NCBI RefSeq assembly: GCF_004363655.1
Contig: NZ_SNZH01000006.1
Coordinates: 310,001 to 374,000 of the forward strand
Length of the DNA: 64,000 bases
Source: Tahibacter aquaticus
GTDB taxonomy: Bacteria > Pseudomonadota > Gammaproteobacteria > Xanthomonadales > Rhodanobacteraceae
Direction of reading: 5' to 3'
The position numbers and the translations under genes were made by a program. The notes beneath the pieces are model-generated. The model had not been told where the DNA came from and ran no database searches. It saw only the letters and a program-made list of their open reading frames with translations. This document shows, piece by piece, positions 17,439-28,442 of the stretch (positions are counted from its first letter, which is position 1; every line of letters starts with the position of its first letter).

Positions 17439-17630
17439 GGGGTAAGCCGCAGGCGCACCCCGACATCGAGGCATTGCCGCAGCGAAAACGCCGGGGCGAA
17501 GGAGTTTTTCGCTTCCTGGCGCGGCCAGACGGCGAGGTGCTCCCTCACGCTGCAAGGTATACGAATGCCTTCGGCACGGGTTTTTGAATCGGAGGCAGCG
17601 CGATGGCGGGGTGCGCCTGCGGCTTACCCC
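17439..17630. repeat. 192-bp unit bounded by 30-bp inverted repeats (possible MITE)
   Basis: The left arm (17439-17468, starting GGGGTAAGCCGCAGGCGCAC) and the right arm (17601-17630) are complementary at 29 of 30 positions. The 132-bp core has no gene and contains two GTTTTT tracts. The unit sits immediately after the VOC gene stop. Terminal inverted repeats around a short non-coding core suggest a miniature transposable element or a long palindromic intergenic repeat. Confidence 0.5.
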
Positions 17631-17688
17631 GACCAACGTCGTCGCCGATTGCACCATCGCCAATATCGCCAGGCGAAGCAGGCGCCAC

Positions 17689-18252
17689 TCAAAGCGGAAT
17701 GTCGTCGCGCACCTGATTCACGTAGGCCAGGATCTCGCGCGCATCCGGATTGTCGCGCAGCCATTCGCGCGTCTGCAGGGCGCGTTCGTAGTGCTCGCCC
17801 AGGCGTTCGCTCCAGCGCTGCTCAGCGCGCCGTTCCGCTTCGGTGCTGCGTACGCGGTTCTGCCAGGGCTGGGTAAACACCTGGGTCAGCTTGCCGGCCA
17901 GGGCCAGGCGGTCGAGCAGCTGCCATTCGCCACGGTCCAGCCAGGCTTCGTCGCAGTGCACGCACAGGTCGATCTGGTTGCGCGCATCGGCGCTGACGCG
18001 GAACTTGGTCATGAAGTGCTGGCACTTCGGACAGCACAGCGCGATCGAGGTGTCTTTCACTTCCGTCAGCGGCGCATCGGCCGCATCGGCGTCGGTGTGT
18101 ACTTGTGCAGGCTGGCTCTCGCGCCAGTGCCGATATGCCAGCAGCGACAGCAGACTGCCGCCGCAGCCGTCGCAGGACAGGGCCGGCAAATCGGCTTCGA
18201 TGCGCGAATGGTTGAGGCTGCGGTCCTTGCAGTGCGGACAATTGCTGGCCAT
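17689..18252 (-). CDS. Zinc-ribbon protein (zf-TFIIB-like)
   Basis: A 187-residue protein with two treble Cys motifs: residues 5-30 (CPHCKDRSLNHSRI ... CDGCGG) and ~73-100 (CCPKCQHFM ... IDLCVHCDEAWLDRGEW). The second has the Cys-x2-Cys ... C-x2-C followed by Asp-x-Gly-Glu-Trp seen in the zf-TFIIB domain of bacterial proteins of unknown role. The C-terminal 80 residues are charged and helical. No membrane segment is seen. It probably binds zinc; the partner is unknown. Same strand as the tRNA-Leu upstream, from which a terminator separates it. Confidence 0.75.
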   Translation of the reverse strand: MASNCPHCKDRSLNHSRIEADLPALSCDGCGGSLLSLLAYRHWRESQPAQVHTDADAADAPLTEVKDTSIALCCPKCQHFMTKFRVSADARNQIDLCVHCDEAWLDRGEWQLLDRLALAGKLTQVFTQPWQNRVRSTEAERRAEQRWSERLGEHYERALQTREWLRDNPDAREILAYVNQVRDDIPL

Positions 18253-18287
18253 TGCGCCTATCCCCCGATGTCAATGCGACAGACAGC

Positions 18288-18311
18288 AAAAAGCCCGCGA
18301 TTAAGCGGGCC
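18288..18311 (-). terminator. Intrinsic terminator after tRNA-Leu
   Basis: On the minus strand, a GCCCGC-TTAATC-GCGGGC hairpin is followed by five T residues, 16 bp beyond the tRNA 3' end. Confidence 0.8.
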
Positions 18312-18326
18312 TTTTGCTTTTTCGAT

Positions 18327-18411
<85 letters not shown>

Positions 18412-18541
18412 AGGTGCTTCGCGTTGCGTTGTTGCCGCTGCGAAGGCCGCGAACTATATGGAGCGTCGAAGAGCTTGTCAACGCTTTGCTTGCAATCAAT
18501 TCCAATGTCGGCGAGGCTGACCGGATTCAACGAGAGTACAC

Positions 18542-21049
18542 ATGAAGAAAACACGTAGCACGGACACCACGCGCAGCGGCAACAAGAAAGCCGCGCGCCC
18601 CGGCTGGATGCCGGAAACAGCGCCGCCTTCGCGCGGCAAGCGCTCCACTGAAGTCGCCGCGACGACCGGCGGTGCCGCACCGAAACCACGCGCGGTACGC
18701 AAGATGGCTGCGATGGCCGCGCCGGTCGCTGCCCCGACTGCCGCCGCGCCCAAGCCTGGCGCCGCGCGCAAGACGATGGCGAAGACCGGCAAGAGCACGC
18801 CACCGGCCATGCCGCCGCCGGAAGCCGCGGCAAGGCGCCCGCGCAATAGCGCAGTAACCGCGGAGGCTGCCGGCAGCGATCCGTTTGCCGAGCGCGAACA
18901 GCAGCGCTACGAGCACCCCATTCCCAGCCGCGAAGCGATCCTCTCGTTTCTCGCCGAGCAGGGCCAGCTGATGAATGCCGAAGCCGTGGCCAAGGCCTTG
19001 TCGCTGACGCACGAGCGCGACTTCGGTGCACTGACCAAGCGCCTCGCCGCGATGCTGCGCGACGGCCAGCTGATCCAGAACCGCCGTGGCGGCTACGGCG
19101 TCGCGCAGAAGCTCGATCTGGTTGCCGGGGTTATCCTGGCCAATCCCGACGGCTACGGCTTTCTCAAGCCCGATGCCGGCGGCGAAGACCTGTACCTGTC
19201 GCCCTTCGAGATGCGCAAAGTGCTGCATGGCGACCGCGTGCTCGGCAGCGTTGTCGGCGTCGATCGCCGCGGCCGCCGCCAGGGCGCCATCGTTGAAGTG
19301 CTGGAACGGCGTTCGCCGCGCCTGGTTGGCCGCATCATCGAACAGGACGGCCTGATGCTGGTCGCCCCCGACGACCGCCGCCTGCACCAGGACATTCTCA
19401 TCGCGCCGGGCAAGGAATGCGGCGCGCGCTCGGGCCAGATCGTCGTGGCCGAGATCACCGAGCCGCCGGGCCAGCATCGCGGCCCGATCGGCCGCGTAGT
19501 GGCCGTGCTGGGCGAGCGCCTGACGCCGTCGCTGACGGTCGAGATGGCCATAGCCAGCCACGACATTCCGCACGAGTGGCCCGAGCCGGTGCTGCGCGAA
19601 GCGGCCCAGGTCGAGCCGGAAGTCAAAGACTTCTCCGGACGCAAGGATCTGCGCGGACTGCCGCTGGTCACCATCGACGGCGAGGATGCGCGCGATTTCG
19701 ATGACGCGGTTTTCGCCGAGCCCAGCGCCGGCGGTTTCCGCCTGGTCGTCGCGATCGCCGACGTGTCGCATTACGTGCAGCCGGAAACCGCGCTGGACGA
19801 GGAAGCCTACAAGCGTGCGACGTCGGTGTATTTCCCCGGCTTCGTCGTGCCGATGCTGCCGGAGACCCTGTCCAACGGCATCTGTTCGCTCAATCCCAAG
19901 GTCGAGCGCCTGTGCATGGTCTGCGACATGCTGGTGGACCAGGAAGGCGAGGTGATCAAGTCGAAGTTCTACCCGGCGGTGATGCGTTCGCACGCCCGCC
20001 TGACCTACAACCAGGTCTGGCTGGCGCTGGGCGAGAAGAATGCCGACGCGCGCGCGCAGATCGGCACTCTGATGCCGCATATTGAACAGCTGTACAAGCT
20101 GTACAAAGTGCTGGCCAAGGCGCGCAAGCGGCGCGGCGCGATCGATTTCGAAAGCACCGAAGTGAAATTCCGCCTGGCTCCATCGGGCGAGGTGGTGCAA
20201 CTGGGCGCCGAGCCGCGCAACGATGCACACAAGCTGATCGAGGAATGCATGATCGCCGCGAACGTGCAGGCGGCGCGCTTCCTGGACAAGGCGCATGTTC
20301 CGGCGCTGTATCGCGTGCACGAGCCGCCGCCGGAGGGCAAGTACCACGACCTGCTGGAATTCCTCAAGGATTTCAGCCTGAAGATGCCGACGGCAGCGGA
20401 CGTGGAACCGGCCGATTTCGCCACGCTGATCAGGAAAATCCAGAACCGTCCCGACGCCAGCCTGATCCAGTCGGTGCTGCTGCGATCCCAGTCGCTGGCG
20501 GCCTATCAGCCCGACTGCGGCGGTCATTTCGGCCTGGCACTGGATGCGTACGCGCATTTCACCTCGCCGATCCGGCGCTATCCCGACCTGCTGGTGCACC
20601 GGGCTCTCCGTTATGCGATTGCCAAGGGCAAGCCAGCCAGCTACCGCTATTCGCCGACCGCCATGGCCAGCATGGCCGTGCACTGTTCGCAGTGCGGCCG
20701 CCGTGCCGAGGAAGCCGAGCGAGACGTGGACGAGCGCTACAAGTGCGCCTGGATGGAAAAGCATGTCGGCAGCGAATTCGACGGCATCGTCTCGGGTGTC
20801 ACCTCGTTCGGCCTGTTCGTCGAACTGGTCGATTCGAAAGTGACGGGCCTGGTGCATATCACTCAGCTGCCGAACGACTACTACCATTTCGATCCGATCC
20901 GCCACCTGCTGACCGGTGAGCGGCGCGGACTCAAATTCCGTCTCGGCGACGCCGTACGCATCCAGGTGCTGCGTGCGAGCCTGGAAGACCGCAAGATCGA
21001 TTTCCGCCTGGTGGCGAACGAAACCCCCGTGGAGAAGAAACGGCGATGA
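18542..21049 (+). CDS. rnr: Ribonuclease R
   Basis: Processive 3'-5' exoribonuclease that degrades structured RNA. It is 835 aa, in order: a basic, Ala/Pro/Lys-rich unstructured extension (residues ~1-115), a winged-helix start (IPSREAILSFLAEQGQLMNA), cold-shock domains (~180-330), the RNB catalytic domain with the Asp cluster GEDARDFDDAVFAE at ~379-392, and an S1 domain (~745-830, DGIVSGVTSFGLFVELVDSK). The family's Lys-rich segment is normally at the C-terminus; here the C-terminus ends shortly after S1 and the basic tail is at the N-terminus. The stop overlaps the rlmB start (ATGA). Confidence 0.95.
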   Translation: MKKTRSTDTTRSGNKKAARPGWMPETAPPSRGKRSTEVAATTGGAAPKPRAVRKMAAMAAPVAAPTAAAPKPGAARKTMAKTGKSTPPAMPPPEAAARRPRNSAVTAEAAGSDPFAEREQQRYEHPIPSREAILSFLAEQGQLMNAEAVAKALSLTHERDFGALTKRLAAMLRDGQLIQNRRGGYGVAQKLDLVAGVILANPDGYGFLKPDAGGEDLYLSPFEMRKVLHGDRVLGSVVGVDRRGRRQGAIVEVLERRSPRLVGRIIEQDGLMLVAPDDRRLHQDILIAPGKECGARSGQIVVAEITEPPGQHRGPIGRVVAVLGERLTPSLTVEMAIASHDIPHEWPEPVLREAAQVEPEVKDFSGRKDLRGLPLVTIDGEDARDFDDAVFAEPSAGGFRLVVAIADVSHYVQPETALDEEAYKRATSVYFPGFVVPMLPETLSNGICSLNPKVERLCMVCDMLVDQEGEVIKSKFYPAVMRSHARLTYNQVWLALGEKNADARAQIGTLMPHIEQLYKLYKVLAKARKRRGAIDFESTEVKFRLAPSGEVVQLGAEPRNDAHKLIEECMIAANVQAARFLDKAHVPALYRVHEPPPEGKYHDLLEFLKDFSLKMPTAADVEPADFATLIRKIQNRPDASLIQSVLLRSQSLAAYQPDCGGHFGLALDAYAHFTSPIRRYPDLLVHRALRYAIAKGKPASYRYSPTAMASMAVHCSQCGRRAEEAERDVDERYKCAWMEKHVGSEFDGIVSGVTSFGLFVELVDSKVTGLVHITQLPNDYYHFDPIRHLLTGERRGLKFRLGDAVRIQVLRASLEDRKIDFRLVANETPVEKKRR

Positions 21050-21789
21050 GCCATGAGTTGCTGATCGGCATCAATTCGGTAGAGGCCGCGTTGAGCCATG
21101 ATCCGAAGAACATAGTCGAGCTTTTCATTGAGACCGGCAGCGCCAATGCGCGGCTGAAAGAGCTGTCCGAGCGCGCGCGCGACCTGGGTGTCAAGCCGCA
21201 CGGACGCACGCGCGAACTGCTCGATCGCATGACCGGCGGCGCGCGTCACCAGGGCGTAGTGGCGCAGTACCGTGCCGCGCCGCCGCGCAGCGAGAACGAT
21301 CTGGCCGAACTGGTGGAAGCCGCCGGACGCGAAGCGCTGGTGCTGGTACTGGACGGCGTCACCGATCCGCACAACCTCGGCGCCTGTCTGCGCAGTGCCG
21401 AAGCGGCAGGCGTCACGGCCGTGGTCGTGACCAAGGACAAGGCCGTCGGCATTACGCCCATCGTGCGCCGTGCGTCTGCCGGTGCTGCCGATCGCGTGCC
21501 GTTCATCGCGGCGACCAATCTCGCGCGTACCTTGCGTGCGCTGAAAGAGCAGGGCGTATGGCTGGTCGGCCTGGCGGGCGAGGAATCCAGCCAGAACTTC
21601 TACGCAGTCGACCTGAAGGGGCCGATTGCACTCGTCGTCGGTAGCGAGGGCGAGGGTTTGCGGCGGCTGACACGCGAACAGTGCGATTTCCTGGCACGCA
21701 TACCGATGAAGGGGGCGGTGGATAGCCTCAATGTGTCGGTGGCGACGGGTGTGGGCTTGTTCGAGGTGTTGCGGCAGCGGGCGGGTTGA
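21046..21789 (+). CDS. rlmB: 23S rRNA (Gm2251) 2'-O-methyltransferase RlmB
   Basis: SPOUT-class (TrmH family) RNA methyltransferase of 247 aa. The N-terminal substrate-binding domain has LIGINSVEAALSHDPKNI. The catalytic knot has motif 1 DGVTDPHNLGACLRSAEAAG, motif 2 ALVVGSEGEGLRRL and motif 3 IPMKGAVDSLNVSVATGVGL. It sits in the common rnr-rlmB pair, joined by a four-base overlap, so an exoribonuclease and an rRNA-modifying enzyme are co-produced. Confidence 0.95.
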   Translation: MSHELLIGINSVEAALSHDPKNIVELFIETGSANARLKELSERARDLGVKPHGRTRELLDRMTGGARHQGVVAQYRAAPPRSENDLAELVEAAGREALVLVLDGVTDPHNLGACLRSAEAAGVTAVVVTKDKAVGITPIVRRASAGAADRVPFIAATNLARTLRALKEQGVWLVGLAGEESSQNFYAVDLKGPIALVVGSEGEGLRRLTREQCDFLARIPMKGAVDSLNVSVATGVGLFEVLRQRAG

Positions 21790-21950
21790 ATTTTTGTCTT
21801 TGTGAAATTCTTCGCTGATTCGGTGGCGGCGCGCCGTAAGATTTTCTGATGCGGTTGGTTTTGTTGGATGGTAGCTACCTCTCCTCCACGCCCGGCTTGG
21901 GGGGGGGCGGTGCTGGGTTGAGCTTCGCCGCTGGGTTTCCGGGGAAGGAG

Positions 21951-22241
21951 TCCGCCGTTGGCGGATGTTTTTTGTGTGCGTGGCGGCGCGTTTCGCGCGC
22001 CGTGGGCGCGCGTCCAAGGAGAGGATGCTTGTCCGTCTCCTCCTTGGATTCTCCCAGGACACCCCGGATGCCGCGGTTTTGGGCCATCCCTGGCCCAGAG
22101 CTTCGTGAGGCCGCTACGGCCGGTCGGTGCACGGGACATCCTGTCCCCTGCGCCGACTCGTGGCCATTCTGGCCACGATCCTGCGGGCTTTTGCCTACGG
22201 GGCCTCACGCGGTATACGGGGCCCCGTTTGAAGCGCGCTTC
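21951..22241. repeat. Cluster of eight short perfect hairpins
   Basis: Successive perfect or near-perfect dyads: TCCGCC-GTT-GGCGGA (21951-21965), GGCGCG/CGCGCC (~21983-22000), CCAAGGAG/CTCCTTGG (22014-22047), GGGCCA-TCCC-TGGCCC (22081-22096), GGCCG-CTA-CGGCC (22109-22121), GGGACA-TCC-TGTCCC (22133-22147), CGTGGCCA-TTC-TGGCCACG (22159-22177) and GAAGCGCGCTTC (22230-22241). Several share TCC or TTC loops. The density is far above the surrounding sequence. Confidence 0.6.
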
Positions 22242-22247
22242 CTGCGC

Positions 22248-22351
<104 letters not shown>

Positions 22352-22599
22352 TAGAGCCCACAGCAACGGCGCACGTTGAGGCGGACGTGGGGGCATTTCG
22401 GCACTGAGAATCTTCATGCCGCAGATTCGCTTGGCGAAGGACTGGCTATCTTCGGCGCGGCAATGAATCAGTAACCAACTGCGGCAATGCTGGCCGATGC
22501 AAGTTTATGTACTTGTTTATTGTGTGGCCATGGCTTCGGTATTTCGTACGGAGAGCGGTTTCTGCGTACGCCGAATGCAGGCCTGAGCCGCGGTCGGGT

Positions 22600-22968
22600 T
22601 TACTGCGAACGCGCCAGCGCTGTGGCGCCGATGTCGCTATCGAGTTCGGTGTGGCCGCAAGCGGGCAACAGCTGGGTCGCGGTTTCGATGTAGCCGGCAG
22701 GGGCAATCACGCTGACGGCGATGGCGCTGGCGCGCTTGTCCTGGCAACCGATGGTATGTACGGCGAGATTTCTGCTTATCGCGGAAGTGCGTTCGCTTTT
22801 GCCGGCGACATGCCATTCGTAGCGGTAGCTGGTGCCTTGTGGCCAGGCTTCGCAGCGGAATCCATCACCGCTGGCTGTGCAGCTCAAGCCGGCTGCGCCG
22901 GCGCTGGCCGAGAAGATCATCGCCAGCCCGACCAGGCTGCGATGCAAGAGATGGCGAGTAGAGCGCAT
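22600..22968 (-). CDS. Small exported protein, CEAWPQG family (paralogue 1)
   Basis: I do not recognise a named family. The 122-residue product has a signal peptide ending near residue 26 (IFSASAGAAG). The mature part carries LSCTASGDGFRCEAWPQG, then SYRYEWHVAG, a Cys in IGCQDKRAS, AIAVSVIAPAG, and a late Cys. The same pattern (Cys, Gly, Cys-Glu-Ala-Trp-Pro-Gln-Gly, Tyr-x-Trp, Cys, Val-Pro-Gly) occurs in the neighbour at 23174-23629. Even Cys spacing suggests disulfides outside the cytoplasm. Downstream of an ECF/kinase module on the same strand. Confidence 0.65.
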   Translation of the reverse strand: MRSTRHLLHRSLVGLAMIFSASAGAAGLSCTASGDGFRCEAWPQGTSYRYEWHVAGKSERTSAISRNLAVHTIGCQDKRASAIAVSVIAPAGYIETATQLLPACGHTELDSDIGATALARSQ

Positions 22969-23016
22969 GCACTTCCCCCTGAAGTGACTGGATGGTGCCC
23001 CGCCTGGCTAATTACC

Positions 23017-23061
23017 GCATCGCAATCGCTACGCTCAGGGGGTGCGTAGCGACTGCGATGC
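23017..23061. repeat. Palindromic intergenic repeat
   Basis: 18-base arms GCATCGCAATCGCTACGC and GCGTAGCGACTGCGATGC, complementary at 17 of 18 positions, around a 9-base loop, between the two CEAWPQG genes. The arms resemble the GCGATGAGCG/CGCTACGC type of repeat found at 52.1, 59.9 and 61.4 kb. Confidence 0.6.
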
Positions 23062-23173
23062 GACAGGGCGTTGCGGAGCCCAATTACAACTACTCGGATC
23101 GGAATACCCTGCGGGCTCACGCAGGAAAACAAAATTTGTTACCAAGCGTTACGCGTTACCGGGATGCTGCCGC

Positions 23174-23629
23174 TCAGTTGCAGCTGGGCAGGGTTGCGGA
23201 AGCAAGCGAGGTGCCGCCGCCGGGCCCAACAACAGCAACACTGATCGTGCCGGCGTTGCAGTTGAAGCTGCGGAACGGATTGATCACGTCGGTGGCGATG
23301 GCGGAATTGTTGCTGTTGAACCAGTCGTAGCTGATTTCCTCGCCCTGGGGCCAGGCTTCGCAGGTATAGCCATGTCCGCTGCTGGCGCGTGAGCACTGCA
23401 GGCTCGTATTGGCAGGCGCTGTGCCGATGCTTTGCGTGGTGAGGACGTAGACGCTGTCGGTGCAATCCGCATCGGTCAGCGACTGCGATGTAGAGGTATA
23501 GCACTCGGTGGTATTGCAGAGGTTGAGCGGAATGGTTTCGCAGAACTTGTCGGCGTGCGCGGTGGCGCTGCTCAGACATGCTGCTATGACGACGGCCGAC
23601 GACGCGAAGGAACAGAAGGAACGGAACAT
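23174..23629 (-). CDS. Small exported protein, CEAWPQG family (paralogue 2)
   Basis: A 151-residue product with a signal peptide (ASSAVVIAACLSSATAHA). The mature protein has an extra N-terminal Cys-rich part (FCETIPLNLCNTTECYTS, then DCTDS) and then the shared module: LQCSRASSGHGYTCEAWPQG, SYDWFNSNNSA, FNCNAGTISVAVVGPGGG and a terminal Cys. Family and function unknown. It lies 101 bp downstream of the kinase gene at 23731 on the same strand, so it may be an output or partner of that signalling module. The other paralogue follows after a 205-bp gap. Confidence 0.68.
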   Translation of the reverse strand: MFRSFCSFASSAVVIAACLSSATAHADKFCETIPLNLCNTTECYTSTSQSLTDADCTDSVYVLTTQSIGTAPANTSLQCSRASSGHGYTCEAWPQGEEISYDWFNSNNSAIATDVINPFRSFNCNAGTISVAVVGPGGGTSLASATLPSCN

Positions 23630-23730
23630 GAAAAGCCCCCCTTAGGCTGTGGGAAGAATCTGTGGCGGGAAAGATCGAGTCGGGATTGCTCGATGCTACA
23701 AGCGTACGCGGAAAAGACGGCGTCAGCGGC

Positions 23731-26296
<2,566 letters not shown>

Positions 26297-26313
<17 letters not shown>

Positions 26314-26881
26314 CACCGGGGACTACATCCAGTCGTTCGGCCAGCCAGGCGCGTGCGAAACGCCATTGCCGCCCGACAGTGGCGCGGGACGAGCCGCAGA
26401 CTTCGGCGATTTCTTCCTTGGTCAGCCCCGAGAACAGGCGCAGTTCGACCACGCGCGCTGCATCCGGCGCTGCCTGGGCGAACTCGGTCAGGGCCTGGTC
26501 GACCGCGAGCCAGTCCACATGGTCGCCCTGGGACGGCGTCTCGCGCTGCTGCATGTCGTCCAGGGCGATGAACAGCTGGTCGCCGCCGCGTTTTTCCGCC
26601 TGGCGCTCGCGCAGGTAGTCGACCACGACGCGGCGCATCAAGGTCGCGGCAATGGCGTGGAAATGTGCACGATTTTGCCAATTGACGCCTTGTTGCACAT
26701 GCAGGCGTTCGTAGGCTTCGTTGGCCAGCTCGGTCGCGCGCAGGGTCAAGGCATTGCCATGCCGACGCACCTGCGCGCGCGCCAATTCGCGCAGCACCGG
26801 ATAGATATCGGTTGCCAATGCATCTTCTACGCTGCGATCGCCACGCTTCCAGCGATCCAGCAGTTCAGTGATCGAAGACAT
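26297..26881 (-). CDS. ECF-type RNA polymerase sigma factor (kinase-associated type)
   Basis: A 194-residue sigma factor with region 2 (YPVLRELARAQVRRH ... LRATELANEAYERLH) and region 4 (AARVVELRLFSGLTKEEIAEVCGSSRATVGRQW, in parts). It lies directly upstream of, and overlaps, the kinase gene at 23731-26313, repeating the arrangement at 7023-10484. Start ATG 26881 chosen because MSSITELLDRWKRGD matches the usual family N-terminus; a longer frame adds 41 residues without family character. No anti-sigma factor nearby. Regulon unknown, possibly including the two small exported proteins downstream. Confidence 0.85.
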
Positions 26882-27032
26882 CGCAAAACCCCCTGCTTGC
26901 GACCCGCAGTGTAGCCCTACAACGGCGGCTGCTGGCAAGCCGTCAATCCGCTGCGTTCGTGCAGCCTGCCGGCCAGCTTGGTGAAAATTGCGTGTCCGTG
27001 GCACATGGGGGGCGATTTCAATCAGACCAAGG

Positions 27033-28151
27033 TCAGGCCTGCGGTGTTTGTTGCGGCGGCGGCAGCGGTCGTCGGAACGGCATCAGGTGCTGGCGCCAGA
27101 TGCCGTCGGGGACGGTTTCCAGTTTGAGCACGCCGTATTCGTGCGGCCATTCGCCCCGGGGTGGCAGCTTGAAGGTGCCCATGAGCATGTCGACCAGTGG
27201 CAAGTGGATGGCGTAGTTCTTGTCCACCCAGGCCTTGTCGCGCACATGGTGCCAATGGTGGTAGCGCGGCAGCACCAGCAGGTATTCGAGCCAGCCGAAT
27301 GCAATGCGTACATTTGCATGCGCCAGCACGGCCTGGATGCCGACCAGTACCACGTAGGCATTGATCGCCGCCGGCGCGAAGCCGAGCACGATCAAGGGCA
27401 GCAGCACCGCGCTGCGCGTCAGCACGATCTCGACGAAATGCACGCGTGAGCCGGCCAGCCAGTCCATGTGGCGGCTGGAGTGATGCACGGCATGGAAGCG
27501 CCAGAGCAGGGGAACGTTGTGGTAAGCGCGGTGCAGCAGGGCCTGGGCCAGATCGGCGCAGAAAACGGCCAGCAGAAACTGCAGCCATACGGGCATTGCC
27601 TGGATCTGCGCCTTCAGTCCGGGAAAGGCGGCGAGGGCGGAAATGCCCTGGGTGGATGCAGTGACCAGGATCAGGATGAACTGCACCAGCACATGGCTCA
27701 TGAAGAAATAGCTCAGATCGGTTCGCCACTGCGGCCGCAGCGGCGACTGTTCGCGGCCAAGGAAACGTTCCAGCGGAATGAACACCAGCGCGGAGAAGAA
27801 CAGCGAAATGACAAACCAGTCCAAACCCAGCGAATACGGCGTTTTCCCGATTGCATCGAATTGGACATTGCTGCCCCCGGTCAGTACCGCCAGGGCGGCT
27901 GTGACCACACCGATCAGCGCGACGCGCTTGTTGCGTCCGCGCAGGATGGCCAGGGTGCCCAGCACGAAGGCGGCGATGAGTCCGGCCAGCAGCAGCCGGC
28001 GGGCGAAGGTTTCGCTGTAGATCTGGCGGAAATCGTGGCTGGTCAGCAGTTGCGGAAAATGAAAGCAGATCACGCCGGCCAGGCTGCAGCTGCCGAGAAA
28101 AGCAGCGATACAGGCAAGCCAGGAGCGGCGGGATTGGGGCAGTGCGGTCAC
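27033..28151 (-). CDS. Fatty acid hydroxylase/sterol desaturase-family membrane protein
   Basis: A 372-residue polytopic inner-membrane protein. Di-iron His boxes are visible: LLHRAYHNV, HAVHHSSRHMDWLAGSR and HHWHHVRDKAWVDKNYAIHL, followed by the conserved PLVDMLMGTF and WPHEYGV. The N-terminal ~130 residues contain four extra membrane helices before the catalytic core. Members hydroxylate or desaturate lipids, carotenoids or sterol-like molecules; the substrate here is unknown. It stands alone, with a 291-bp gap upstream in which I see no gene. Confidence 0.85.
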   Translation of the reverse strand: MTALPQSRRSWLACIAAFLGSCSLAGVICFHFPQLLTSHDFRQIYSETFARRLLLAGLIAAFVLGTLAILRGRNKRVALIGVVTAALAVLTGGSNVQFDAIGKTPYSLGLDWFVISLFFSALVFIPLERFLGREQSPLRPQWRTDLSYFFMSHVLVQFILILVTASTQGISALAAFPGLKAQIQAMPVWLQFLLAVFCADLAQALLHRAYHNVPLLWRFHAVHHSSRHMDWLAGSRVHFVEIVLTRSAVLLPLIVLGFAPAAINAYVVLVGIQAVLAHANVRIAFGWLEYLLVLPRYHHWHHVRDKAWVDKNYAIHLPLVDMLMGTFKLPPRGEWPHEYGVLKLETVPDGIWRQHLMPFRRPLPPPQQTPQA

Positions 28152-28442
28152 GGCGGATACCCGGATGGGATGGGAAAGTGGCTGAGAAACGCCCCGGGCA
28201 GCGGCTACCGAACACCGGGCGGTGGATCATGGCGGGCTGGTCCGCTGGTTCGCAATCCCGGCAGGCGGTCGATCTGCCGATTGGGGTTGTCCGGGGACTA
28301 CGGCGACGAGATTTCGCCGCGAGGCGGGGGCGCTGTGCGACGTAGCGGCGAGGGCGATCAGGCGCCGTGACGCTGCTGCTTGCGCGAAGTCAGCATCGGT
28401 CGATGCTTCCGGATCTGCCGGTTTGGCGGTGCGCCGGGCGTC

